Assembly: GCF_001623565.1 (NCBI RefSeq)
Contig: NZ_CP015196.1
Span: 1,819,501-1,883,500 of the forward strand
DNA: 64,000 nucleotides
Direction of reading: 5' to 3'
DNA from: Streptococcus marmotae
GTDB lineage: Bacteria; Bacillota; Bacilli; Lactobacillales; Streptococcaceae
Shown: positions 21,327-30,381 of the stretch, piece after piece
How the letters are laid out: every line of letters begins with the position of its first letter
Position numbering within the stretch: position 1 is the first letter of the stretch
Made by a program: the position numbers and the translations under genes
The notes under the pieces: generated by a model
Database searches by the model: none
The model's input: the letters and a program-made list of their open reading frames with translations, nothing else
What the model was told of the DNA's origin: nothing

Positions 21327-21515
21327 ATGAAAACGAAAAAAATTTTAATGATGTTAGCTTTTATTTCTCTATCTCTATTGATGAATATGAATGAAGTTCG
21401 TGCAGAAGAGATGATTGATCAGTATATTGATACAAATGCTCCCGGTGCGATCGCCATCCACTTAGGAAAATTTGTTAATAATCCAAAAACATCAATCATA
21501 TTTAGAAATAGGTGA
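21327..21515 (+). CDS. Small secreted peptide, unknown
   Basis: 62 residues: Met, basic start, hydrophobic stretch LMMLAFISLSLLMN and a signal-peptidase-like site around VRAEE near residue 26, leaving about 36 residues outside. GTAGGAG is 10 nt before the ATG. The stop overlaps the ribosome site of the following lipoprotein, so the two genes are coupled. I do not recognise the family. The reading frame changes near a run of five A at 21484-21488: with one A fewer the end would read KHQSYLEIGDTDEEN, more natural than KTSIIFRNR, so a frameshift is possible. Confidence 0.55.
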   Translation: MKTKKILMMLAFISLSLLMNMNEVRAEEMIDQYIDTNAPGAIAIHLGKFVNNPKTSIIFRNR

Positions 21516-21520
21516 TACTG

Positions 21521-22659
21521 ATGAGGAAAATTAATGTTCAATTCATCATTATGCTCTATCTACTTGTGATGGCTTCTGCATGTTTGCTAGGTTGCTCGTC
21601 TATCAAAAAAGACAGATTTTCCCTATCGTCTGATGCAGACTTTTATATCGTTGGCTATAAGGGAGTGAAGGGCTACCGTGTTCAGGATCAAAAGTGGGAA
21701 CAGGTATCAGATGCTAGGGTAGACATCGTGAGAGGTCAAATCAATAATGTAGTTCAAAGGGCTAATCTTGCGAACAGATACCTAGTCTTTTCTGAAGAAG
21801 GCCCTCCTCATGGTGTAATTGGTCGCATTATTTCCCTCGATTTTCAGACAGGTGAGATTGTATTTCATAAGACTAACGACTACGCCTTTTCTTCATCGGG
21901 TGTTTCTCCTAATTATTATTATTCCTCAGAAGCTACTACCGATGAAACATCTTTCGCATCTTTTGATAGCAATACAAGGAAGAGGAGTAAGTATATATTT
22001 GAAGAACCTATGATTGGGGAAATTTTTCAGTTGATGGGGATAAGATTTATCTTGCTGCTACAAATGTTCGTAGCGATGAGGATGGAAATTATTCTACTTA
22101 TCTCTATACTTTTTCTGTCAAAAATGACGGTGAAAATCAATTTGAGAGTAAAAGGTTACTGCCAGAGGATGAGGAAAAGACTTATTTTTATTCAAGTAGT
22201 ATCGCAAAGGGACCAGATGTCTATATTGCCGTTCCGGCATATAGGCTAAAGGCTACCAAGGAAAGACGATATAATGAGAGTGGTCTCTTTCATTATAATG
22301 CAGAGACGGGACAAGAGGACTGGATTGATTTACCAGAAATTTATCCCATAGAGTTGTTTGACCTGGGGCGTGATTATTGCGCTATTGTACATAGGACTGT
22401 GGCGCCACGATTCGGTTTTAGTCTTTTTAAGTTTCAAGATAAGACTTCTGAGTTTATTGATGTAGGTCAATTTGGCTTGGCGCTTGATAATGAAGGTACT
22501 ATCAGAGACATTCAGCAATTCAATGAGCATTCTGTGTTGGTCTTGGTCGATAATACTTTGGTGCTTTATGATTTTGTATCGAAACAACTTCTTTTTCAAG
22601 AAGATCTTGCAACGGATGGTGACCATCCTTTCCATATCTGGGTGAGGCGGGATAAGTAA
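21521..22659 (+). pseudogene. Frameshifted lipoprotein with beta-propeller-like C-terminus
   Basis: The first frame starts at ATG 21521 (AGGTGA ribosome site) with a lipobox LLGC, Cys25. It reads sensibly to EEP near 22008; the natural continuation YDWGNFSVDGDKIYLAAT is in another frame and runs to 22659. One base is missing in the codon before TAT (a CCT-TAT to CC-TAT change would explain it). The joined protein would be about 380 residues, secreted and lipid-anchored, with repeating short strands. Family not recognised. A real mutation or a sequencing error are both possible. Confidence 0.7.
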
Positions 22660-23081
22660 TTTTTACGCCTGAAATAAAGGAGGAACTATGAAATTTCTTT
22701 CTGGAGGATATAAATAGTTGAAAACGCTTTACAAAAATGATATGATAGGGGTGTGAAGAGGGGGTAGGATTAATAGGCTTACAATGTCTTCTTTGACTAG
22801 AAGACGTAAGAGGAAAAGTTCACCATGTTTTAACTATACACAGATTGGGTCTCCTTCTCAATCTCGCATTGCACAAATCAAGCTGCCCTATATTGATTAC
22901 ATGTGGTATGTATAAAGAATAATGAACGAACTGTAGTATTCGGTTTGTAATCGAAATAGATAAGTGTAGGTAGGTATGAATTTGTTAGGGTAGCTAGCTG
23001 AAACATATAATACATTATCTTATTTTTCCAAAATAATCACTTCCTTACTGGTGGACTTTTCCTGATTTTAAAGGTATAGCA
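22660..23081. other. Gene-poor stretch with one promoter and a 43-codon ORF
   Basis: About 420 bp without a clear gene. It has a 9-codon ORF at 22688 after AAAGGAGGA, a good promoter at 22718-22746, and an ORF of 43 codons at 22784-22915 beginning MSSLTRRRKRKSS and ending YIDYMWYV, without a convincing ribosome site. It may be a small RNA gene, a small protein, or the remains of a lost gene. Confidence 0.35.
22718..22746 (+). promoter_or_regulatory. Promoter without obvious gene, overlapping cre-like site
   Basis: TTGAAA (22718-22723), 17-nt spacer, TATGAT (22741-22746). The sequence TGAAAACGCTTTACA across the -35 resembles a cre site. Confidence 0.5.
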
Positions 23082-23106
23082 AAAAGAGGCGACTGCCTCT
23101 TTTTTG
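23082..23106. terminator. Terminator of pgm (bidirectional shape)
   Basis: AAAAAGAGGC (23082-23091), loop GACT, GCCTCTTTTT (23096-23105); ends next to the pgm stop. Confidence 0.9.
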
Positions 23107-23108
23107 TG

Positions 23109-24830
23109 TTATTTTTTTACAAATGCATTGATTTCTGCTTCAATAGCAGCGATTTTTGCTTCTGCATCAGCCATATCCGTTCCAACAGTTGCAATGTAGA
23201 ACTTGATTTTTGGCTCTGTTCCAGACGGACGAACTGCAAACCAAGAATCATCTGTTAAGGTGTATTTCAAGACATTGCTTGGCGGAGTTGTCAATGCTGA
23301 GACGTTACCTTCCTTATCAGTAGCTGTTTGTTTTTGGAAATCTTCTAAGAGGGCAATGGCTGTCTTGTTAAATTCTGTTGGAGCATTGCCACGGAATTTG
23401 TCCATAATCTTCTTGATTTCCGCTTTTCCGTCAACACCTGAGAGGGTGACAGAAATAGTTTTTTCTGCATAGTAGCCATATTCTTCAAAAATTTGGTTAA
23501 TGCCATCTGCCAAGGTCAAGCCTTTAGAGCGATAGTAGGCGGCGATTTCAGCAACAATTAGAACGGCTTGAATAGCATCTTTGTCACGCACAAATGGCTT
23601 GATAAGGTAGCCGAAGCTTTCCTCAAAACCAAATAGATAGGTATGGTTGTGTTTTTCTTCAAATTCTTGAATCTTTTCTGCGATAAATTTGAAACCAGTC
23701 AAGACATTGAACATAGTTGCGCCGTAGCTTTCTGCAATTTTGGTCACGAGTTCAGTTGACACAATTGATTTGGCTAGAGCTGCATTTGCTGGAAGGGTGC
23801 CAGCTTGTTTGTGGGCTTCCAAGATATATTTGGCAATGAGGGCTCCGATTTGGTTACCAGAAAGGTTGCGGTAGCTACCGTCTGCTTGGCGAATTTCAAC
23901 TCCGAGGCGGTCAGCATCTGGATCTGTTGCGACCAAGACATCTGCATCAACTTGACGGCCTAATTCTTCAGCAAGGGCAAAGGCAGATTGACTTTCTGGA
24001 TTCGGTGATTTGACGGTTGAGAAGTTTGGATCAGGATTTGCTTGACTTTCTACGACTTGGACAGATTCAAAACCTGCTTGGGCAAGGGCACGACGAGCCA
24101 GCATCTCACCTGTACCATGTAGCGGTGTAAAGACAATCTTCATATCGCGACCATATTCGTTGATGAGGTCTTGGTTGATATTGACATCTTTGATTTCTTT
24201 GAGGTACTCGCTATCGACTGCTTCACCGATAACTTCGATGAGATTGCGTTCTTTGGCAGCTTCCAAATCAGCTACAGCAATGGCAAATGGATCTGTGATA
24301 TCGCGAATATAGTCTGTAAGAGCATCTGCATCTGCAGGTGGCATTTGACCGCCATCTTCACCGTATACTTTATAACCGTTGTATGGAGCAGGGTTGTGAC
24401 TCGCCGTAATCATGATTCCAGCAACTGTTTGGAGATGACGGACTGCAAATGATAGTTCTGGTGTCGGCCGTAATTCTTCAAAAACATAGGCCTTGATGCC
24501 ATGTTCAGCAAGGACACGAGCTGCGTCAAAGGCAAATTCTTGAGAAAAGTGGCGAGAGTCATAGGCAATGGCAACACCTCTATCTTTGGCTTCTTGACCT
24601 TTTGATTCGATAAGGCGTGCCAAACCTTCTGTTGCTTGGCGTACGACATAAATGTTGATACGGTTGGTACCAGCTCCAATCAATCCACGCATACCAGCTG
24701 TTCCAAACTCAAGAGACGTATAAAAAGCATCTTCTTTGGTCTTTTCATCCATATTGCGCAAGTCTTCCTGTAGATAGTCAGGAAGCTCTGTATAGTTGAG
24801 CCAGGTTTGATATTGTTCTTGATAGGTCAT
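23109..24830 (-). CDS. pgm: Phosphoglucomutase (alpha-D-phosphohexomutase family)
   Basis: 573 residues. It interconverts glucose 1-phosphate and glucose 6-phosphate, feeding UDP-glucose for capsule, teichoic acid and glycolipids. Phosphoserine is Ser144 in TASHNP, the metal loop is ATDPDADRLG, the sugar loop GFEESFGYL, and the phosphate loop RPSGTEPKIKFY at the C-terminus. Its -10 TATAAT and a cre-like site directly downstream suggest control by CcpA. Confidence 0.97.
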   Translation of the reverse strand: MTYQEQYQTWLNYTELPDYLQEDLRNMDEKTKEDAFYTSLEFGTAGMRGLIGAGTNRINIYVVRQATEGLARLIESKGQEAKDRGVAIAYDSRHFSQEFAFDAARVLAEHGIKAYVFEELRPTPELSFAVRHLQTVAGIMITASHNPAPYNGYKVYGEDGGQMPPADADALTDYIRDITDPFAIAVADLEAAKERNLIEVIGEAVDSEYLKEIKDVNINQDLINEYGRDMKIVFTPLHGTGEMLARRALAQAGFESVQVVESQANPDPNFSTVKSPNPESQSAFALAEELGRQVDADVLVATDPDADRLGVEIRQADGSYRNLSGNQIGALIAKYILEAHKQAGTLPANAALAKSIVSTELVTKIAESYGATMFNVLTGFKFIAEKIQEFEEKHNHTYLFGFEESFGYLIKPFVRDKDAIQAVLIVAEIAAYYRSKGLTLADGINQIFEEYGYYAEKTISVTLSGVDGKAEIKKIMDKFRGNAPTEFNKTAIALLEDFQKQTATDKEGNVSALTTPPSNVLKYTLTDDSWFAVRPSGTEPKIKFYIATVGTDMADAEAKIAAIEAEINAFVKK

Positions 24831-24856
24831 TGTCAGTCTCCTTTTATAAGTATTCT

Positions 24857-24875
24857 ATTAAACGCTTTCATTATA
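24857..24875 (-). promoter_or_regulatory. pgm -10 and cre-like site
   Basis: On the minus strand TATAAT (24870-24875) runs into TGAAAGCGTTTAAT (24857-24870), 12 of 14 positions of the cre pattern, between -10 and start codon. Confidence 0.55.
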
Positions 24876-24918
24876 TCATTTTTGAAAAGAAAAAGCACGC
24901 TTTCACGTGATTTTCTGA

Positions 24919-25488
24919 TTATTTTTTCGCTTTTTGCAGAGTTGGTACAATAGCTGCTGTCAGAAAGGCTGCAATCAGCATTTCTGCAATCGAATTTGTC
25001 CCAATAATAGTTGCTAACATTGCTTGGATATTTCCATTATAGACAGATGAGAAGAGGAAAAAGATACTTCCAAGAACAAAGACAGTATTAGTTAATGAGC
25101 CGATAGCTCCAGAAATGAGAAGGCCTAGTCGCTTTTGTGATAAGCGATAGATAAAGTATGGCGTTACCCCAATCAATATACGTGGAAGGATAGCGACAAC
25201 CAAAGAATACCATTGCCCATTGGCAACAAAAGGAGAAAAAAGATAGCTGGTAGGTAAGAGCATAATCGTGTTATGGACCACACTCAAGATGCCCATCATT
25301 CCTCCTAAGGTTGCCCCAATTTTAGGACCATATAAAATGGAGGCTACAATGACTGGGATGTGGACAATCGTTGGTTTGATGGGGACTGGCAAGAGATTAA
25401 AAATGACAGAGCTGAGAATGTCAATCACAATCATTGTGGCAAAGAAAATAGCTAGGATTGCAACTTGAGTAGATTTAGTTCGTCTCAT
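24919..25488 (-). CDS. panT: ECF transporter S component, probably for pantothenate
   Basis: 189 residues with about six membrane segments. S components bind the vitamin and associate with the shared EcfT/EcfA module. The two preceding genes make CoA from pantothenate, so pantothenate is the likely ligand; this is inference from operon and family. Its start overlaps coaC by 14 bp. Confidence 0.85.
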   Translation of the reverse strand: MRRTKSTQVAILAIFFATMIVIDILSSVIFNLLPVPIKPTIVHIPVIVASILYGPKIGATLGGMMGILSVVHNTIMLLPTSYLFSPFVANGQWYSLVVAILPRILIGVTPYFIYRLSQKRLGLLISGAIGSLTNTVFVLGSIFFLFSSVYNGNIQAMLATIIGTNSIAEMLIAAFLTAAIVPTLQKAKK

Positions 25489-26023
25489 GGAGGGTATTAC
25501 TCACTTTCTCTAAAATAACATCACTATCTGCAAGGGCACCAACTCCGACATCACCACAAGCAAGTAAGGATTCTCTCGGTAAAATTTCTTCAAAGCCATA
25601 TGTCTGCAACCGTTTAAGATTTTCTTGGGTAGCAGGGTTGAGGTACATATTTGTATTCATAGCTGGCGCAATCAACTTGGGTGTGGTGCTAGGTAAGGCT
25701 AAGGCAACAGCAGTGACAATGTTGTCAGCAAAGCCATAGGAAAGCTTGGCAATCGTCTGTGCAGAAGCAGGTGCTACCAGAAAGACATCTGTTTGTTTGG
25801 CGATATCAATGTGCTTGATAGAGCTAGGATTTTCCTCCACCATCACATCTGTATGAACGAGATTTTTGGACAAAGACTGTAAAGTTAATGGCGTAATGAA
25901 TTGGGTAGCAGCTCTTGTCATTAGGACAGTGACCGAGTGGCCTAACTTTCCTAGTTGACTAGTCAAGTCTGCAGCTTTATAAGCAGATATAGAACCTGTA
26001 ACGGCTAGGGTAATACGAGCCAT
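25475..26023 (-). CDS. coaC: Phosphopantothenoylcysteine decarboxylase
   Basis: 182 residues, FMN enzyme of the HFCD family: 4'-phosphopantothenoylcysteine to 4'-phosphopantetheine. Catalytic His71 in IKHIDIAKQ, the substrate motif PAMNTNMY, and Cys156 in ACGDVG are present. It is separate from CoaB, as usual in streptococci. It lies 1 bp after coaB. Confidence 0.95.
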   Translation of the reverse strand: MARITLAVTGSISAYKAADLTSQLGKLGHSVTVLMTRAATQFITPLTLQSLSKNLVHTDVMVEENPSSIKHIDIAKQTDVFLVAPASAQTIAKLSYGFADNIVTAVALALPSTTPKLIAPAMNTNMYLNPATQENLKRLQTYGFEEILPRESLLACGDVGVGALADSDVILEKVSNTLHETN

Positions 26024-26024
26024 A

Positions 26025-26714
26025 TTATCTCCTTTTTTCCAATAGTTTTTCTATGATTAAATCAGCAATTTCTTCCTTAGTTTGGGCGGGGTAGGCATGT
26101 GTTTCGTCGACCAGATAGGCACCGTGTCTAGTCGGACTAATATCTGCTAAATCGTTGGCTAAGATGTAGTCTGCTTGATTTTTCATGAGGCTGGCACGGG
26201 CCACTTGAAAGAGTTCTTCCTTGGCAACATTGACTAAGAGTTTAAAGCCAATCAGCTGAATCTCAGGATTCCATTTTTTAATCACGGAGATCACCTTTGG
26301 TGTTTTTTTGAGAAAGAGGACTTGGTAGTCATCCTTTGATGAAATTTTTCCTTCAACATTGGTTTTCTCAAGTAAACTTTCGATCGGTTGTGTATTTTTC
26401 ACTTGGTCAAGACCGGTCATATAAACAGGGCTATAATCAGAGACTGCCATGCTATGGATGAGGACATCGTGAGTTGGTACAAGCTCTTCTAAGATCTGAG
26501 CAAGGCTAGCCACATCTGTAATCTCTACAATGGTTAAGTTGTCTGTTGGGCTAGGTTTTACGGCTGTTTTAGTGGTGACAAGGGTTACTTCCAATCCAGT
26601 TTTCAAGCATTTTTCTGCAATGATTTTTCCTAGATTTCCTGTCGCGTGGTTAGTAATAGAGCGGACACGGTCAATCGCTTCACTTGTTCCGCCAGAAGTA
26701 ATCAAGATTTTCAT
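26025..26714 (-). CDS. coaB: Phosphopantothenate-cysteine ligase, standalone
   Basis: 229 residues. It joins cysteine to phosphopantothenate. The N-terminus MKILITSGGTSEAIDRVRSITN holds the nucleotide-binding loop, and the later ILANDL and KTKEEIADLI regions fit the family. No CoaC domain is fused. A -35/-10 pair with perfect 17-nt spacing ends 6 nt before the ATG, so the message is probably leaderless; no ribosome site can be found. Confidence 0.94.
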   Translation of the reverse strand: MKILITSGGTSEAIDRVRSITNHATGNLGKIIAEKCLKTGLEVTLVTTKTAVKPSPTDNLTIVEITDVASLAQILEELVPTHDVLIHSMAVSDYSPVYMTGLDQVKNTQPIESLLEKTNVEGKISSKDDYQVLFLKKTPKVISVIKKWNPEIQLIGFKLLVNVAKEELFQVARASLMKNQADYILANDLADISPTRHGAYLVDETHAYPAQTKEEIADLIIEKLLEKRR

Positions 26715-26720
26715 GTTTTT

Positions 26721-26749
26721 ATTGTACTATAAAATTTACGCTAGGTAAA
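26721..26749 (-). promoter_or_regulatory. coaB promoter, start codon 6 nt after the -10
   Basis: On the minus strand TTTACC (26744-26749), 17-nt spacer, TACAAT (26721-26726), then 6 nt to ATG 26714. Confidence 0.6.
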
Positions 26750-26892
26750 GCGTTTGAAATGGTAGCGCTATAAGAAGATTTAAAGGATTTTTTTAGCTAT
26801 TCTGAATGGTATAAAATGGCCTTTCTTTAAAAGTGCAAAAACCGAATATTTATCGTAATATGGTAATAAAATGTGCGTTTTAGTTGAAATTC

Positions 26893-26901
26893 TGCTATAC
26901 T
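26893..26901 (+). promoter_or_regulatory. fhs promoter (extended -10)
   Basis: TGCTATACT at 26893-26901, 27 bp before the fhs start. Confidence 0.6.
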
Positions 26902-26928
26902 ATTTTCATTAACTAGATGGGAGTTACT

Positions 26929-28599
26929 ATGAAAACAGATATTGAAATTGCACAAGGTGTGGAGTTACAGCCGATTGTTGATGTGGTTGAAAAGGTCGGG
27001 ATTAGCTATGATGACTTGGAACTATACGGGAAATACAAGGCTAAATTATCCTTTGAAAAAATAGAAGCTGTCAAAGAAAATGAGCTTGGGAAACTGATTT
27101 TGGTAACAGCCATTAATCCAACGCCCGCAGGAGAAGGGAAGTCGACTGTGACAATCGGTCTAGCAGATGCACTTTCTAAGATTGGTCAGAAAACGATGAT
27201 TGCACTTCGTGAGCCGTCGCTCGGTCCTGTCATGGGAGTAAAAGGCGGAGCTGCTGGTGGTGGCTATGCACAGGTCTTGCCGATGGAGGATATTAACCTG
27301 CATTTTACAGGGGATATGCATGCGATTACCACCGCTAATAATGCTCTTTCTGCCCTGATTGACAACCATATTCATCAAGGAAATAGTTTGGGTCTTGATC
27401 AGCGTAGAATTATCTGGAAACGCGTGGTAGACTTGAATGATCGAGCACTTCGTAAGGTAACAGTCGGTCTGGGCGGTCCCTTGAACGGCATTCCACGTGA
27501 GGATGGATTTGATATTACGGTTGCCTCTGAAATCATGGCTATTCTTTGCTTGGCAACGGATTTAAAGGATTTGAAAGAGCGATTGGCGAATATTGTCATT
27601 GGTTACCGATTTGACCGCAGTCCAGTCTATGTTCGAGATTTGAAGGTTGAGGGTGCGCTCACCTTGATTTTGAAAGAAGCTCTAAAACCCAATCTTGTGC
27701 AGACGATTTATGGTACGCCTGCCTTTGTGCACGGAGGTCCCTTTGCCAATATTGCACATGGTTGCAATTCTGTTTTAGCGACTTCAACAGCGCTTCGTTT
27801 GGCAGATATTGTGGTAACAGAAGCAGGATTTGGGGCAGACCTTGGAGCAGAGAAGTTCCTTGACATTAAAACACCCAATCTCCCTAAAGCCCCTGATGCG
27901 GTTGTGATTGTGGCAACTCTCAGAGCACTTAAGATGCATGGCGGTGTAGCAAAAGAACATCTTTCAGAAGAAAATGTAGCAGCGGTGGAGGCGGGCTTTG
28001 CCAATCTCAAACGCCATGTTGAAAATATTCAAAAATATGGGGTTCCAGCAGTTGTTGCCATTAACGAATTTGTCACAGATACCCCAGCAGAAATTGCAAT
28101 TTTGAAAAAACTCTGCGCAGAAATAGGTGTGCCAGTCGAACTCGCCAGCGTCTGGGCAGATGGTGCAGCAGGTGGTGTGGACTTGGCTGAAACTCTCATT
28201 AACACGCTTGAAGCACAACCTGCCCAGTATAAACGCCTTTATCAGGCAGAGGATAGCTTGGAAACAAAAATTACGAAGATTGTGACAGAGATTTATGGCG
28301 GTAAGGGGCTTGTCTTTGAAAAGAAAGCCCGCACGCAATTGGGTGAATTTGCTAAGCACGGCTGGGACAAGTTGCCTGTTTGTATGGCCAAAACCCAGTA
28401 TAGTTTTTCAGATGATCCGACTGCTCTTGGTGCCCCTGAAAACTTTGACATCACGATTCGTGAATTCGTACCAAAACTGGGAGCAGGCTTCATTGTCGCT
28501 CTGACAGGAGATGTCATGACCATGCCAGGTCTACCGAAACTGCCTGCGGCTCTGAACATGGACGTGGCAGAAGACGGAACTGCAATTGGCCTCTTTTAA
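26929..28599 (+). CDS. fhs: Formate-tetrahydrofolate ligase
   Basis: 556 residues. It makes 10-formyl-THF from formate, THF and ATP, supplying one-carbon units for purines and formyl-methionine. The ATP loop is [11 protein letters not shown] (about residues 63-73). I take ATG 26929 (MKTDIEIAQ) with GGGAG 7 nt before it; an in-frame ATG 12 nt upstream lies on the ribosome site. Single gene with its own promoter and terminator. Confidence 0.97.
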   Translation: MKTDIEIAQGVELQPIVDVVEKVGISYDDLELYGKYKAKLSFEKIEAVKENELGKLILVTAINPTPAGEGKSTVTIGLADALSKIGQKTMIALREPSLGPVMGVKGGAAGGGYAQVLPMEDINLHFTGDMHAITTANNALSALIDNHIHQGNSLGLDQRRIIWKRVVDLNDRALRKVTVGLGGPLNGIPREDGFDITVASEIMAILCLATDLKDLKERLANIVIGYRFDRSPVYVRDLKVEGALTLILKEALKPNLVQTIYGTPAFVHGGPFANIAHGCNSVLATSTALRLADIVVTEAGFGADLGAEKFLDIKTPNLPKAPDAVVIVATLRALKMHGGVAKEHLSEENVAAVEAGFANLKRHVENIQKYGVPAVVAINEFVTDTPAEIAILKKLCAEIGVPVELASVWADGAAGGVDLAETLINTLEAQPAQYKRLYQAEDSLETKITKIVTEIYGGKGLVFEKKARTQLGEFAKHGWDKLPVCMAKTQYSFSDDPTALGAPENFDITIREFVPKLGAGFIVALTGDVMTMPGLPKLPAALNMDVAEDGTAIGLF

Positions 28600-28626
28600 A
28601 AGCCGTCACCAATCACATTTTATCGT

Positions 28627-28653
28627 AAAACTGGGGATTTTCTCCAGTTTTTT
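28627..28653 (+). terminator. Terminator of fhs
   Basis: AAAACTGG (28627-28634) pairs with CCAGTTTT (28644-28651), followed by T. The extended -10 TGGTATAAT of the next gene (28653-28661) starts where the T run ends. Confidence 0.85.
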
Positions 28654-28688
28654 GGTATAATACTTTAGATAAAGGAGGAAATAAAAAC

Positions 28689-29303
28689 ATGAAAAAGAAA
28701 TGGTTGAAAATAGCTCTTGTACTCAGCTTATCGGTCGGTGTATTGGCAGGCTGTCAGTCTATTCAGAACTGGTGGAAAAATACCAAGGCAGAGTGGATTG
28801 GACTAGATATGACAGTACGGACCTATGATGAAAATTCACAACTGATTGATCAAATGTCTGGGAAATCCTTATCCATTGCTCGAAATGAAGAGTTTGATTC
28901 GGTGGATAGTGAAGGAAATTCAAAGGGAGATAGTTCCGTTTTGAAAATCACCTTGGGCAAATATGAAATTGATCACGTGGGATCATCCTTGATTGCAGTA
29001 GAAGATGGCTTAGAAGATATTTTCTTGAAATACCAAAAGAATGCGACCGCAGACGATCAACAAGCAGCAGTTCCAATTCTCAATCGTATGGTTTCGAAAT
29101 TTAAAAACGACTTTACTGGAAAAGCAAAAGTTATTTTGATTCGTTCACAAAATGGGACACCGCTTGCGACCTATGCAGGAAATAAGGTTTCTTTATACGC
29201 TTCTGATGCACCAAAGACTTCAGAACTGTTGATTGACGGCAAACGCTTGATTATTTACCGCTGTGACTACACCATTTATGATAGGGAGTTGTTGGAGAGA
29301 TGA
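28689..29303 (+). CDS. Lipoprotein, DUF5052-like
   Basis: 204 residues with signal peptide and lipobox LAGC (Cys22), so it is lipid-anchored outside the membrane. The segment AEWIGLDMTVRTYDENSQLI and the rest resemble the DUF5052 lipoproteins of streptococci. AAAGGAGG lies 10 nt before the start. It overlaps the next gene by 4 bp. Function unknown. Confidence 0.8.
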   Translation: MKKKWLKIALVLSLSVGVLAGCQSIQNWWKNTKAEWIGLDMTVRTYDENSQLIDQMSGKSLSIARNEEFDSVDSEGNSKGDSSVLKITLGKYEIDHVGSSLIAVEDGLEDIFLKYQKNATADDQQAAVPILNRMVSKFKNDFTGKAKVILIRSQNGTPLATYAGNKVSLYASDAPKTSELLIDGKRLIIYRCDYTIYDRELLER

Positions 29304-29857
29304 GGCAAATCTATGCTTATGAAACAGAAAACGATTGGTTAGCAATTCAGCCAGTAACAGAAGTATTGATTGAAAAAGCTCAGGAATACCAAGATTACCT
29401 TGCGAATCATTTTGCCTTAAAAGAACCAGCTTTGTTTGTCGTTTGGACCAAGGCAGACTTTGCCAATCTGGTGTTTGGCAACCATGACTTACCTGCCTAT
29501 AACAATGGGACGCGGATAGTGATGTGTCCTGATAAGAAAGAGTGGAAAATCTTGTTTTTAAAGGCTTTTAAAGCGTATGAGTTGCCCCTACAATTAAGTC
29601 GGTATTACCAGTCGTTGCCAGACTATCAGATGCTACAGATATTTTTGCACGAAATCACTCACGATAGCGATCTCTTTGGTTCGGAATATGGTGATACGAG
29701 AGAAGATCTCTGGTTTGAGGAGGGGATGTGCGAGTACCTATCTTATCGCTATCTATTAAAAGAAGATGAATTGACAGAATTACGGGCTTTATTACAACAA
29801 CAGGTAGATTTCTTTAGCCCCATTTTTGGAAGATTCGAGCGATGTGAGCCTATATGA
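29300..29857 (+). CDS. HExxH metalloprotease-like protein, 3' end probably disrupted
   Basis: 185 residues, no signal peptide. HEITH at 117-121 and the downstream WFEEGMCEYLS (Glu at 140/141) have the layout of a zinc gluzincin. After about residue 175 the reading becomes FGRFERCEPI and stops; another frame from 29832 reads DSSDVSLYDWLMKEGKTC and stops at 29888. The second ending looks more protein-like, so an out-of-frame internal deletion or frameshift near 29830 is likely. Coupled to the lipoprotein gene by a 4-bp overlap. Function not known. Confidence 0.65.
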   Translation: MRQIYAYETENDWLAIQPVTEVLIEKAQEYQDYLANHFALKEPALFVVWTKADFANLVFGNHDLPAYNNGTRIVMCPDKKEWKILFLKAFKAYELPLQLSRYYQSLPDYQMLQIFLHEITHDSDLFGSEYGDTREDLWFEEGMCEYLSYRYLLKEDELTELRALLQQQVDFFSPIFGRFERCEPI

Positions 29858-29881
29858 CTGGTTGATGAAAGAAGGAAAAAC

Positions 29882-30379
29882 ATGTTAGTGATTCGTACTG
29901 CACAAGCAATCGATGCGGCAGCTATTCGAGCGATTTATGAACCTTATGTAGAGAAAACAGCCATTACCTTTGATTTGGAGGTACCTAGCAAAGAGGATTT
30001 CCAACGGAAAATAGAGCAGATAAACGAGCGTTTTCCCTTTCTCCTTGCTGAAGATGACGGGCAGGTCATGGGTTATGCCTATGCTTCGACTTACTACGAT
30101 AAAGCCGCTTACGATTGGACAGCAGAATTAACGATTTATCTAGACGAGGAAAAGCGTGGTTCAGGACTAGGAAGCGCTTTGTATGATGCCTTGGAAAGCG
30201 AATTGATCCAACGCGGTTTTAAGAACTTTGTAGCCTGCATTTCTCTGCCAAATGAGGCTAGTATTGCCTTTCATAAGAACCGTGGGTATGAGCAGGTGGC
30301 GCATTTTAAAAAGGTTGGTTACAAATTTGATAAATGGCACGATATTGTTTGGTTACAAAAAAGTTTATTGGAGGAATAA
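29882..30379 (+). CDS. GNAT acetyltransferase, phosphinothricin-acetyltransferase-like
   Basis: 165 residues. The acetyl-CoA loop is EEKRGSGLGSALYDALE, with ELTIYLDEE before it and ACISLPNEASIAFHKNRGYE after it, as in the Pat/MddA group that acetylates phosphinothricin or methionine derivatives. The real substrate here is unknown. GAAGGA lies 6 nt before ATG 29882. The gene is followed 2 bp later by the alkD-like gene. Confidence 0.88.
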   Translation: MLVIRTAQAIDAAAIRAIYEPYVEKTAITFDLEVPSKEDFQRKIEQINERFPFLLAEDDGQVMGYAYASTYYDKAAYDWTAELTIYLDEEKRGSGLGSALYDALESELIQRGFKNFVACISLPNEASIAFHKNRGYEQVAHFKKVGYKFDKWHDIVWLQKSLLEE

Positions 30380-30381
30380 GG

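Noticed and set aside
22002-22030. Programmed -1 frameshift in the lipoprotein gene
   Set aside because: No slippery heptamer is in the correct phase, and the missing base explains the join more simply.
22330-22635. 101-codon minus-strand frame opposite the lipoprotein C-terminus
   Set aside because: The plus frame continues the lipoprotein without interruption and has better protein character.
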